Source of the DNA: Bacteroidaceae bacterium | GTDB taxonomy: Bacteria; Bacteroidota; Bacteroidia; Bacteroidales; Bacteroidaceae | Reading direction: 5' to 3' | Assembly (NCBI GenBank): GCA_024688885.1 | Contig: JAILDV010000002.1 | Location: forward strand, 1-64,000 | Length of the DNA stretch: 64,000 nt | Shown: positions 29,104 through 35,892 of the stretch, in pieces | Layout: every line of letters begins with the position of its first letter | Numbering within the stretch: position 1 is the stretch's first letter | Translations under genes and position numbers: made by a program | The notes under the pieces: generated by a model | What the model saw: the letters and a program-made list of their open reading frames with translations, nothing else | The model's database searches: none | Told to the model about the DNA's origin: nothing

Positions 29104-30177
29104 ATGGCGATTCTCTCTCTGAAACAGAAGGTGGGCTTGGAACTTGACCGCCAAGTACGCAAGACTCACAAGCAGTTGCATCCTCTTCGTCAGCTTTTCT
29201 GGGAATGCACGTTGCGTTGCAATCTGCATTGCAAGCATTGTGGCAGCGACTGCAAGACGGAGTCGCTGGCTCCCGATATGCCTGCTGCTGATTTCCTCAA
29301 GGTGATTGACGAGCAGGTGACGCCTCATGTGGATACGCATGAGACGATGATTATCTTCTCGGGAGGTGAGCCGTTGGCAAGGAAAGACATCGAGGATATT
29401 GGTTTGGAACTGTATAAACGTGAATATCCTTGGGGAATGGTGACCAACGGCATGATGTTCACCGAAGAGCGTTTCAAGCGGTTGTGCGCATCGGGTTTGA
29501 GAAGTGTGGCGGTGAGTCTTGACGGCAAGGAGGAAGACCACAACTGGATGCGTGGACATGAGAGCAGTTTCAAGAATGCCATGCGGGCAATCCGTCTGCT
29601 GGCTGGTCAGAAGCAGGTGATTTGGGATGTGGTGACGTGTGTCAATAACCGCAATGTGCAGTATTTGCCTGAACTGAAGGAGATGCTGTATGAGGCAGGA
29701 GTGCGACAGTGGCGACTATTCACCATCTTTCCAGCAGGACGTGCCAAGCAGCATCCTGACTTGCAGATTTCTGATGAGAAATTCCGTGAATTGATGGAGT
29801 TTATTGTGGCATGCCGCAAAGAGGGAAAAGTGCATGCCAGCTATGCTTGCGAAGGATTCGTAGGCGAATATGAAGGAAAGGTGCGTGACCACCTCTACCG
29901 ATGTGAGGCGGGATTGAGTGTGGCATCCATTCTGATAGATGGCAGCATTTCAGCTTGCACCAGCATTCGTGGCAAATACTATCAGGGAAATATTTACAAA
30001 GACAACTTCTGGGATGTGTGGGAGAATGGTTTCCAGAACTACCGCAACCGCGATTGGATGAAGAAGGGTGATTGTGCCACCTGCAAGATGTTCCGCTATT
30101 GCGAGGGTGGGGGAATGCACTTGCGTGATGAAGAAGGAAACCTGATGATGTGCCACATGAAGCGGTTAGGGCACTAA
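29104..30177 (+). CDS. Radical SAM/SPASM enzyme of an rSAM/lipoprotein system
   Basis: This 357-aa protein has the radical SAM cluster motif Cys39-x3-Cys43-x2-Cys46 within ECTLRCNLHCKHCGSDC, the GGE motif (IIFSGGEPLARKDIE), and a C-terminal SPASM-type set of cysteines (CEAGLSVASI, SACTSIRG, GDCATCKMFRYCEGGGMH). These extra clusters are typical of peptide- or protein-modifying radical SAM enzymes. It is translationally close (4 bp) to the small lipoprotein gene, which supports the TIGR04133-like assignment. The cytoplasmic enzyme would have to act before lipoprotein export. The reaction is not known. Confidence 0.9.
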   Translation: MAILSLKQKVGLELDRQVRKTHKQLHPLRQLFWECTLRCNLHCKHCGSDCKTESLAPDMPAADFLKVIDEQVTPHVDTHETMIIFSGGEPLARKDIEDIGLELYKREYPWGMVTNGMMFTEERFKRLCASGLRSVAVSLDGKEEDHNWMRGHESSFKNAMRAIRLLAGQKQVIWDVVTCVNNRNVQYLPELKEMLYEAGVRQWRLFTIFPAGRAKQHPDLQISDEKFRELMEFIVACRKEGKVHASYACEGFVGEYEGKVRDHLYRCEAGLSVASILIDGSISACTSIRGKYYQGNIYKDNFWDVWENGFQNYRNRDWMKKGDCATCKMFRYCEGGGMHLRDEEGNLMMCHMKRLGH

Positions 30178-30193
30178 TACCTGGATTTCTTTG

Positions 30194-30309
30194 TAACAAC
30201 GAATTGAACGAATTAAACGAATTCTTAGTTTGGCATAGCCAATTCCGAATAGCAAGTTTTTATATCAAACGCTATCATAAATTCGTTTAATTCGTTCAAT
30301 TCGTTGTTA
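30194..30309. repeat. Perfect 30-bp inverted repeat made of 9-nt direct repeats
   Basis: Arms 30194-30223 and 30280-30309 are perfect reverse complements, separated by 56 nt. Each arm contains three copies of AACGAATT at 9-nt spacing. It lies between the convergent radical SAM gene and the leftward lipoprotein gene, so it could act as a bidirectional terminator, but no U-run is present and the internal iteration is unusual. Confidence 0.85.
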
Positions 30310-30323
30310 AATAATCATTGTGC

Positions 30324-30989
30324 TTATTCAGCAAATCTGCTGCCAATCTTTGTGATGCGACCTGCTGGCTTGCTCACAGAATCTGTGTTGGCATCGCCAT
30401 TGCGAGTCTTTGCATAGGAGTAGTAAATGCCGTTGTAGTAGTAGCCACCATCCCAGCCCCACTCGAGGTAAGTGTAGCCGTAATTGCTGTACAGGTAGTC
30501 GTAATCGTACCAGCTGTAGTAGTCGGCTATCTTGATGAGGTCGAAGTATGAGTCGGTGTTGCCGAAATAGCCTGTAAAGTGGTTGTTGTTCAGACGATAG
30601 TCGCGAATGGTTGTGTTGTACTCAGGATAACCAGGATAAGTCAAGTTGATGCGACCATTGACGACGCTCCAGTTGAAACGGTAACTGAGTCGCTTATAAG
30701 GGCTGACATTGCCGTTCGCATTTGGTGCGCTGCTGTACCAGTCAACTTGGTAACCATAACCATGTGTGGCATAGTCGTAGTCAGGATAGAAGATGAGGTC
30801 GGTGTCGTAGGAGTCGAACTCGTCGTAGAATCCGTCGGGGTAGGTGTAGCCGTAGTACATGCCGAAATCACCCTGCCACTGTCCAGAGAGCACCATAGCC
30901 TCTTCTGTGTCGTCATTTGAGCACGAAGTGAACATCATGCAGAGTCCTGCTACAGCAATGATGCTGAAAAGAGAAAATGCCTTTTTCAT
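30324..30989 (-). CDS. Tyrosine-rich lipoprotein, paralogue 1
   Basis: This 221-aa protein has a lipoprotein signal ending MMFTSCSND. It is very rich in Tyr, Asp, Gly and Asn. The core LSGQWQGDFGMYYGYTYP, then FNWSVVNGRINLTYPGYPEY, then NNNHFTGYFGN, reads like a small lipocalin-type beta barrel. It is clearly paralogous to the next gene upstream (31052-31732), sharing the LSG-W-G-(F/W)GM start, the YPGYPEYN motif, HFTGYxGN and the RFAE end. Location: outer or inner membrane, periplasm-facing. Function unknown. Confidence 0.8.
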   Translation of the reverse strand: MKKAFSLFSIIAVAGLCMMFTSCSNDDTEEAMVLSGQWQGDFGMYYGYTYPDGFYDEFDSYDTDLIFYPDYDYATHGYGYQVDWYSSAPNANGNVSPYKRLSYRFNWSVVNGRINLTYPGYPEYNTTIRDYRLNNNHFTGYFGNTDSYFDLIKIADYYSWYDYDYLYSNYGYTYLEWGWDGGYYYNGIYYSYAKTRNGDANTDSVSKPAGRITKIGSRFAE

Positions 30990-31051
30990 ATTTGTCTTGT
31001 TTTTAATGGTGAATATTCATTGATGGGTTCTCATTCTAAGTTGCGTTGTGG

Positions 31052-31732
31052 TCATTGCTCCTGCTCTGCAAATCGGTTGAAGATGCGGATGGGGCAGTTT
31101 TCGCCAGCAGGTTGCACTTTCGTGCCGTCAGGCATTGTGATGGGGCTTGCTGCGGGTGCATCGGTGCTTCGTGTCTTGGCATAGCCGTACCCGTAGTAGT
31201 CATCGTAGTAGATGGGTGTTGTGCTGTCCCATGCCCAAAGCAATACTGCCGTAGTGCCGGCGACGGTGCTTGCGGTGTAGAATCCTGCATAGTCATACCA
31301 CTTGTAGTCTTTCTCCACATTGTAGAGGTCGAAGGGGGTGTTGCCGATGTAACCCGTGAAGTGCTTCTTCTTCATCACATAATCGCGGATGCGGCAGTTG
31401 TATTCCGGGTAGCCGGGATAGTTGATGGTGATGGTTTGATGGTCGATGCTCCAATTGAAGTATAAACCGATTTTCTCGAAAGGTCCATCCTGATAGTAGT
31501 CCTCTTGATAGCCATAGCCCTGTGTCTCAAAAATCTTGTCTGAGTGAAACTCGATGACTGTGTAATCTGAGTTGTGCTGGATGCCTTCACGGTCAACGTA
31601 TGACATGCCCCAGCTGCCGCGCCAAGTGCCTGAGAGACGGTTGGACAGTTTCTCGTCCTTGCTGCATGAGGTGCATACCATGCAGAGGCACAGTGTGGCA
31701 AGGATACCCATGAGTTGTTTTTTCTGTTTCAT
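31052..31732 (-). CDS. Tyrosine-rich lipoprotein, paralogue 2
   Basis: This 226-aa lipoprotein (signal ending MVCTSCSKDE) has LSGTWRGSWGMSYVDREG, NWSIDHQTITINYPGYPEYN and KKKHFTGYIGNTPFDLYN, then a Tyr-rich end YYDDYYGYGYAKTRS. It shares its layout with the downstream paralogue, 62 bp away, so this is a tandem duplication, probably one transcript from the -7 boxes at 31791 and/or 31863. The C-terminal regions differ most (an insert with TASTVAGTTAVLLWAWDS here). Confidence 0.8.
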   Translation of the reverse strand: MKQKKQLMGILATLCLCMVCTSCSKDEKLSNRLSGTWRGSWGMSYVDREGIQHNSDYTVIEFHSDKIFETQGYGYQEDYYQDGPFEKIGLYFNWSIDHQTITINYPGYPEYNCRIRDYVMKKKHFTGYIGNTPFDLYNVEKDYKWYDYAGFYTASTVAGTTAVLLWAWDSTTPIYYDDYYGYGYAKTRSTDAPAASPITMPDGTKVQPAGENCPIRIFNRFAEQEQ

Positions 31733-31790
31733 GTCAAGTTACAGTTTAGAGTTTATATTCAGAGAAGGGCTTTCACCTGTATCGATGTTG

Positions 31791-31798
31791 CAAAGTTA
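31791..31798 (-). promoter_or_regulatory. -7 promoter box TAACTTTG, proximal
   Basis: CAAAGTTA on the plus strand lies 59-66 bp before the ATG at 31732. It sits in the longer word TGCAAAGTTACGAC, which is repeated at 31861. Confidence 0.55.
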
Positions 31799-31862
31799 CG
31801 ACTTTCTTTTGAGAAATCGGTAGGGAAAAAACTATAATTTGGAGGAAATCCCTTTCACGCTG

Positions 31863-31870
31863 CAAAGTTA
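31863..31870 (-). promoter_or_regulatory. -7 promoter box TAACTTTG, distal
   Basis: This is a second copy of TGCAAAGTTACGAC, 72 bp further upstream and in the same orientation. It is either a tandem promoter or a duplicated module end. It directly borders the 23-nt array B. Confidence 0.45.
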
Positions 31871-31926
31871 CGACATTAAAAAGGCGGTATCAAGTTTTGT
31901 GCCAAAAAACAATATTTCTGGCACAG

Positions 31927-32133
31927 GTGTGCCAATTCCGCTCAAAATGGCAGGTGGATTCCGTCTGCGTTGGTGTCTTTACGAGCAAAGCGTGGATGTG
32001 TTTACGGGCAAAGTAAGAGTGTCTTTGCGGGCAACATGCGCAGGTCTTTGTGGGGGTCTTAGGGTATGGGTCTACGGGCGAGCCAACATGGAGCAGTTTG
32101 CAATGTCCCCATTCATGATGAAGGGAGCGTTAC
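31927..32133. repeat. Degenerate tandem array with exact 23-nt period (array B)
   Basis: Nine units of 23 nt start at 31927, 31950, 31973, 31996, 32019, 32042, 32065, 32088 and 32111. The clearest are 31973-32041, for example GTGTCTTTACGAGCAAAG, ATGTGTTTACGGGCAAAG and GTGTCTTTGCGGGCAACA. GTTTACGGGCAA is shared with array A. Outer units are more diverged. An open frame over this stretch is only a translation of the repeat. Confidence 0.75.
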
Positions 32134-32138
32134 ACTGC

Positions 32139-32332
32139 AAAAGGTAAATGGTAATTTTAGTAAATGGTAAATTTGGTAAATTTTGTCTCACGAGTACACG
32201 CGTATAATAAATATATATATAATAATATAATAAATATATATAATATATTTATTTACAGTACTCCCCCTATTAGTAATCTCCCAAACCAATCTGCAAATTA
32301 CCAACATTACCAATTTACTTTATTTACCTTTT
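32139..32332. repeat. Imperfect inverted repeat with AT-rich core (locus B)
   Basis: The left arm (about 32139-32186) is built from GGTAAAT/GGTAAATTT words. The right arm (about 32294-32332) reads the complement, with small gaps. Between them CACGAGTACACGCG precedes more than 60 nt of nearly pure A/T (ATAATAAATATATATAT). The layout matches locus A: 23-nt array, arm, CGCG, AT core, arm. Confidence 0.7.
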
Positions 32333-32501
32333 TTACTCAAAAAATTTTTTGCTAAAATAATGGCGTTTTTATTTGGTGCTTTGCTGGTTTTTTCGTAACT
32401 TAGTACAAAAATAATACATCGTGTTGTAACAAACTTCTCAAAAGTCTCGTTTGTACAGATAGAAGGGCTCTTGAAAAGAAGTATTAACAACTATAATAAA
32501 T

Positions 32502-33299
32502 ATGAATATGAAAAGAATAATCTTATCTGTCGTATTGATACTCTGTGCTTGTTGCATGTTCGGACAAAAAGACGACTTTGCAAAGTTGGCTGAAATCAAG
32601 GGAGTGAAGAGACTCCATTTTGACAAGGAACTGTTTGACAAAGGAATGAGTGTGGACTTAGGAAGCTTCCAGATGGATGTAGGAGCAGGAGATGTTGACA
32701 TGAATTTTGGTGAAATGATGCCTGGCAAGGTGGAGGATTTGCAGATATTCAGTTGTGAGAAAAAGAAGGCATCTGCCCAATTGAAAAAGGAGGTTCGGAA
32801 ACTTTTGAAGGACAACAAGTATCAGACATTGATGAATGTGAAGGACGATGGGGATGATGGTGCTTTCGTGAACATGTACATGTGTCAAGTGGACGAGAAG
32901 ACACAAATTGTCTTCTTGGGAGAAGACGAGGAAGGAATCAAGTTGATTGTTCTCATGGGTAAGTTTGACTTGTCAGAACTGGTAGCTAAGGCGATGAATG
33001 ACGAGGAGGAAGCCCAGAAGATGTCGCTCTCTGTGAAGACGCATAATTGGGAGGATGATGGCGATGACGAGAACGAATCTCCCAAGTACAAAGATTGCCT
33101 GATTGTGATTGATGGAAAGATCTATCCAGACCTCCATACGCAGGATGAGGCTGTACGGTATATGTTCGACCACAATATGGATTGGAGCGGAAGTCCCAAA
33201 GACATGAATGTGCTGGAGGGAAAAGATGTGAAAAAGAAGTACCCGAACTCAAAGAAGAAAATGGCATTTGAATATACAACATCTAAAGGTCAAAAATAA
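32502..33299 (+). CDS. DUF4252 protein, first of three in a sigma-factor operon
   Basis: This 265-aa exported protein (signal ending CACCMFGQ) starts with FAKLAEIKGVKRLHFDKEL, resembling the DUF4252 start. The middle contains KASAQLKKEVRKLLKDNKYQ and QIVFLGEDEEGIKLIVLMG, the DUF4252 end. A C-terminal extension (KYKDCLIVIDGKIYPDLHTQ) reads like a secretin/TonB-box-type short domain and also appears in the next protein. DUF4252 proteins accompany ECF sigma operons in Bacteroidetes; the function is unknown. Start 32508 is an alternative. It is followed 1 bp later by a paralogue. Confidence 0.8.
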   Translation: MNMKRIILSVVLILCACCMFGQKDDFAKLAEIKGVKRLHFDKELFDKGMSVDLGSFQMDVGAGDVDMNFGEMMPGKVEDLQIFSCEKKKASAQLKKEVRKLLKDNKYQTLMNVKDDGDDGAFVNMYMCQVDEKTQIVFLGEDEEGIKLIVLMGKFDLSELVAKAMNDEEEAQKMSLSVKTHNWEDDGDDENESPKYKDCLIVIDGKIYPDLHTQDEAVRYMFDHNMDWSGSPKDMNVLEGKDVKKKYPNSKKKMAFEYTTSKGQK

Positions 33300-33300
33300 T

Positions 33301-34347
33301 ATGAAGAAGTTATTATTATCAATGGCACTGCTGCTCAGTATGGGCAGTGCAATGGGGCAGACGGCGGAGAAGCTGATTGCCAAGTGGAAGGCGATGCCGG
33401 GTGCTCAGTATGAAGTGAGTGCTGGGGATTCTATCGAAATGGCGAGCGATGAAGAGATGGCTGCAAATGGACTGAGCGAGGAAGATATTGCATTCATCAA
33501 GAAGAATTTCAAGCGGAGTGAACAGGTGACACTGAAGGTGGATTCTATTCAGCAAGAGGTGTTGAACAGGGACATCCAAGCATTGAAAGGATATGAATTG
33601 CTCATGGTGGTGAACGAGAACAATGCTCCTGATGAGGAAGGCAATCTCTTTCAGCAACTGATGAATCAGGTAATGAACCCTCAAATTAAAGTGGCTGTCT
33701 ATGGAAGGGTGAAGAAGAAGATGGTGGATGATGTGCTGGTGCGATGCGACATCGACGCCTGGGACAAGGTGGCGCTGAGTCATATTGAATGTAAAATCAA
33801 GAAGGACATTTTAGGAAAACTCATTCAAATGGATGGCGATATTGTTAGTATTGAGCGAGAGAAGGACGATGTGATAGATATGAAGGAAATGGTGAAAGAG
33901 GTGGAGGCTGGCAATGTGCTGTTTGTTATTGAGGGTGAGGAGCATCCGGAACTGCATTCCTTGGATGAGGCGAAAGCATATATGGATAGCATCAACTTTC
34001 ACCACAACCATGAAACATGGGTGGTTGGTGGAGGCGTGAAAGAGAAGTACCCTCATACGGACAAGAAGGTGGTCATTGAGTGGTGGGATCGAAGTGATTT
34101 CTCTAAAATGTCTGCAGAAGAACTGAAAACAGAAATCAAGAATTGTGTCATCCTCTTGAATGGAGAGTATCGTCCTGAATTCCACAATGAAGATGAAGTT
34201 ATTAAATACTTGAGCGATGAGGATGGCGTGCTGAATGGCGAATGTGGCGTCCGTTATTATTTCAATCAAGAAAAGGCATCGAAATATGACAAGACAAAGA
34301 AGGTGGTGGCTGAAATCACTTTCACAGAGGTTGAAGAAGAAAAGTGA
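33301..34347 (+). CDS. DUF4252-like protein, second
   Basis: This 348-aa exported protein (signal MKKLLLSMALLLSMGSAMGQ) contains a DUF4252-like core (IQALKGYELLMVVNENNAPD, KVALSHIECKIKKDILGKLI). Two C-terminal segments, VLFVIEGEEHPELHSLDEAK and CVILLNGEYRPEFHNEDEVI, repeat the extension of the first protein, so this protein has that module twice. The ATG at 33301 begins the signal peptide; an in-frame start at 33268 lies inside the previous gene. The sigma factor gene follows after 9 bp. Confidence 0.78.
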   Translation: MKKLLLSMALLLSMGSAMGQTAEKLIAKWKAMPGAQYEVSAGDSIEMASDEEMAANGLSEEDIAFIKKNFKRSEQVTLKVDSIQQEVLNRDIQALKGYELLMVVNENNAPDEEGNLFQQLMNQVMNPQIKVAVYGRVKKKMVDDVLVRCDIDAWDKVALSHIECKIKKDILGKLIQMDGDIVSIEREKDDVIDMKEMVKEVEAGNVLFVIEGEEHPELHSLDEAKAYMDSINFHHNHETWVVGGGVKEKYPHTDKKVVIEWWDRSDFSKMSAEELKTEIKNCVILLNGEYRPEFHNEDEVIKYLSDEDGVLNGECGVRYYFNQEKASKYDKTKKVVAEITFTEVEEEK

Positions 34348-34356
34348 CTGAACTGA

Positions 34357-34869
34357 ATGGACGCACGGGAGTTTAAGCAACGGTTTATGCCTTTCCACAG
34401 GCGGCTCTATCGGGTGGGATACCATCTGACGGGCAATGCGCAGGATGCCGAAGACCTGCTTCAGGACACGTACTTGAAGCTCTGGCAGAAGCGTGATGAC
34501 CTGCGGCATGAGGCAATCACGGAAGCCTATCTCGTGACGCTGATGCAAAACCTCTACAAAGACCAACGGCGACTGAAACGCATCGACACCTCGGAGGACA
34601 TCGACGACCACGCTGACCCGCCTGATGAACGCAGCCTCTCTGAAACCTATGAGGCGAAAGATGAGGCTCAGCAGATAGAAACCCTGATGGACGGATTGCC
34701 CCAACGGGACAGCAGCATCCTCCGAATGCATCTGGTGGAAGAAAAGTCCTACGAAGAAATCGAACGTGACACAGGACTTTCGCAAGGAAACATCCGAATC
34801 ATCATGATGCGAACGAAACAGAAACTGAAACAACAATTTCAAAAACTCACAAAGACATGGAAGGACTGA
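34357..34869 (+). CDS. ECF-type RNA polymerase sigma factor
   Basis: This 170-aa sigma-70 family protein has region 2 (YRVGYHLTGNAQDAEDLLQD, then TYLKLWQKRDDL) and region 4 (GLPQRDSSILRMHLVEEKSY, then GLSQGNIRIIMMRTKQKLKQ). It belongs to the extracytoplasmic function group. It overlaps the next gene by 13 bp, the usual arrangement with an anti-sigma factor, and the flanking DUF4252 genes probably form its regulon or signalling partners. The target promoters are unknown. Confidence 0.93.
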   Translation: MDAREFKQRFMPFHRRLYRVGYHLTGNAQDAEDLLQDTYLKLWQKRDDLRHEAITEAYLVTLMQNLYKDQRRLKRIDTSEDIDDHADPPDERSLSETYEAKDEAQQIETLMDGLPQRDSSILRMHLVEEKSYEEIERDTGLSQGNIRIIMMRTKQKLKQQFQKLTKTWKD

Positions 34870-35333
34870 ATTGGAAAGAACTCGAACAAATCCCCATCCC
34901 GGAAGGGCTGGAGGAAAGGCTTTCGGCGAAGATAGATGAGTGGGAGAAGGATACCCTCTCCCCAACCCTCCCCCGTAATGGGGAGGGAGACCATCCTGAG
35001 TCTTTGTCATTGAGAAGCAAGCCGAATGGCTCTCCCCATTACGGGGGAGATGTCCGCAGGACAGAGAGGGTCTTCCCCTGGCTTGCCATTGCCGCATCTG
35101 TTGCCCTTGTCTTCGGAGTGGGGTATTACCTCCTCAATAATAATGAGGAAAAAGTCAACCTTGCCGAGCAGGACACCTACCAAGACCCTGTTGTTGCCCA
35201 ACAGGAAGCTGAGAAGGCGCTGAATCTCTTGGCGTATAACTTGAACAAGGGAATGGGTCAAATGAAGAAGGCGAAAGCGATCAGCGACCATACGGAAATG
35301 ACTTTGAACAAACAACTAAACATCTTGAAATGA
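34857..35333 (+). CDS. Putative membrane anti-sigma factor carrying an inserted palindromic repeat
   Basis: This 158-aa protein has a short N-terminal cytoplasmic part (LNWKELEQIPIPEGLEERLS), one transmembrane segment (WLAIAASVALVFGVGYYLL, about 75-93) and a short periplasmic tail with EKALNLLAYNLNKGMGQMKK. Position, overlap with the sigma gene and topology suggest an anti-sigma factor, although no zinc-binding motif is visible. Residues about 33-72 (LSPTLPRNGEGD, then GSPHYGGDVRRTERV) are encoded by a palindromic element, so they are unlikely to be ancestral protein. The frame is kept open across it. Confidence 0.75.
   Translation: MEGLNWKELEQIPIPEGLEERLSAKIDEWEKDTLSPTLPRNGEGDHPESLSLRSKPNGSPHYGGDVRRTERVFPWLAIAASVALVFGVGYYLLNNNEEKVNLAEQDTYQDPVVAQQEAEKALNLLAYNLNKGMGQMKKAKAISDHTEMTLNKQLNILK
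34953..35071. repeat. MITE-like palindromic element inserted in a gene
   Basis: The outer ends ACCCTCTC (34953-34960) and GAGAGGGT (35064-35071) are inverted. The inner 16-nt arms CCCCCGTAATGGGGAG (34970-34985) and CTCCCCATTACGGGGG (35032-35047) are perfect inverted repeats. The segment is about 119 bp, GC-rich and unlike its surroundings. It lies in the linker region of the putative anti-sigma factor without breaking the frame. Confidence 0.75.
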
Positions 35334-35334
35334 C

Positions 35335-35802
35335 ATGAAACAGATGGTTTTCAAAACAATATTTGTGCTGGCAATGGCACTGATGAGCCTGCAAGCCAAC
35401 GCCCAGGTGAAAGAGTTTGAAAAATATGCCGACACCAAGAACGTGACCTATGTGTTCATCTCAAAATTCATGCTTCGCATGGCGGGAAAGGCAAACACAC
35501 CCTCCGTGCCTGGTGTGGACACGAAAAGCCTGATGAACAAACTGACGGGAATCCAAATCATCACCTCTGAAAACGAGGCGGCTTCAGCACGACTGAAGTC
35601 AGACGTCCAATCCATCGTCAAGCAGGGCAAGTACGAACTGCTCATGCAAGTGGATGAGGATGACCAGAAGGTGCGTATCTATCACCGTGAGGGCAAGAAA
35701 CAGTCAGCCGTTGTCATGATGGCAGACGAAGACGGGGAATTTGCCGTCATCGTCTTCTCCGGAACCTTCACACTGGACGATGTGCAGAAGATGACGAAGT
35801 GA
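35335..35802 (+). CDS. DUF4252 protein, third
   Basis: This 155-aa exported protein (signal ending MSLQANA) has the compact DUF4252 domain alone: VKEFEKYADTKNVTYVFISK, LMNKLTGIQIITSENEAAS, SIVKQGKYELLMQVDEDD, FAVIVFSGTFTLDDVQKM. It starts 1 bp after the anti-sigma-like gene and is the simplest of the three family members here. It is likely an envelope protein regulated with the sigma factor. It is followed by a terminator. Confidence 0.88.
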   Translation: MKQMVFKTIFVLAMALMSLQANAQVKEFEKYADTKNVTYVFISKFMLRMAGKANTPSVPGVDTKSLMNKLTGIQIITSENEAASARLKSDVQSIVKQGKYELLMQVDEDDQKVRIYHREGKKQSAVVMMADEDGEFAVIVFSGTFTLDDVQKMTK

Positions 35803-35823
35803 TGCCATCCACACACACAAATG

Positions 35824-35862
35824 AGAGAGGGGCGCGACATTCATCGCACCCCTCTCTTTCTT
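35824..35862 (+). terminator. Terminator of the sigma/DUF4252 operon
   Basis: AGAGAGGGG pairs with CCCCTCTCT (35824-35832 with 35849-35857). The stem continues after one mismatch with GCGA/TCGC, and TTTCTTTA follows. It also lies before the convergent glmM stop. Confidence 0.8.
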
Positions 35863-35892
35863 TACGCTTATTCTAAACGGATAAGGCTATTG

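Noticed and set aside
31839-32147. 102-codon frame over the 23-nt array B
   Set aside because: It covers a promoter box and the repeat array; the residues reflect the 23-nt repeats read in shifting frames.
33811-35097. 428-codon frame on the minus strand
   Set aside because: It is antisense to the DUF4252/sigma genes and partly translates the palindromic insert.
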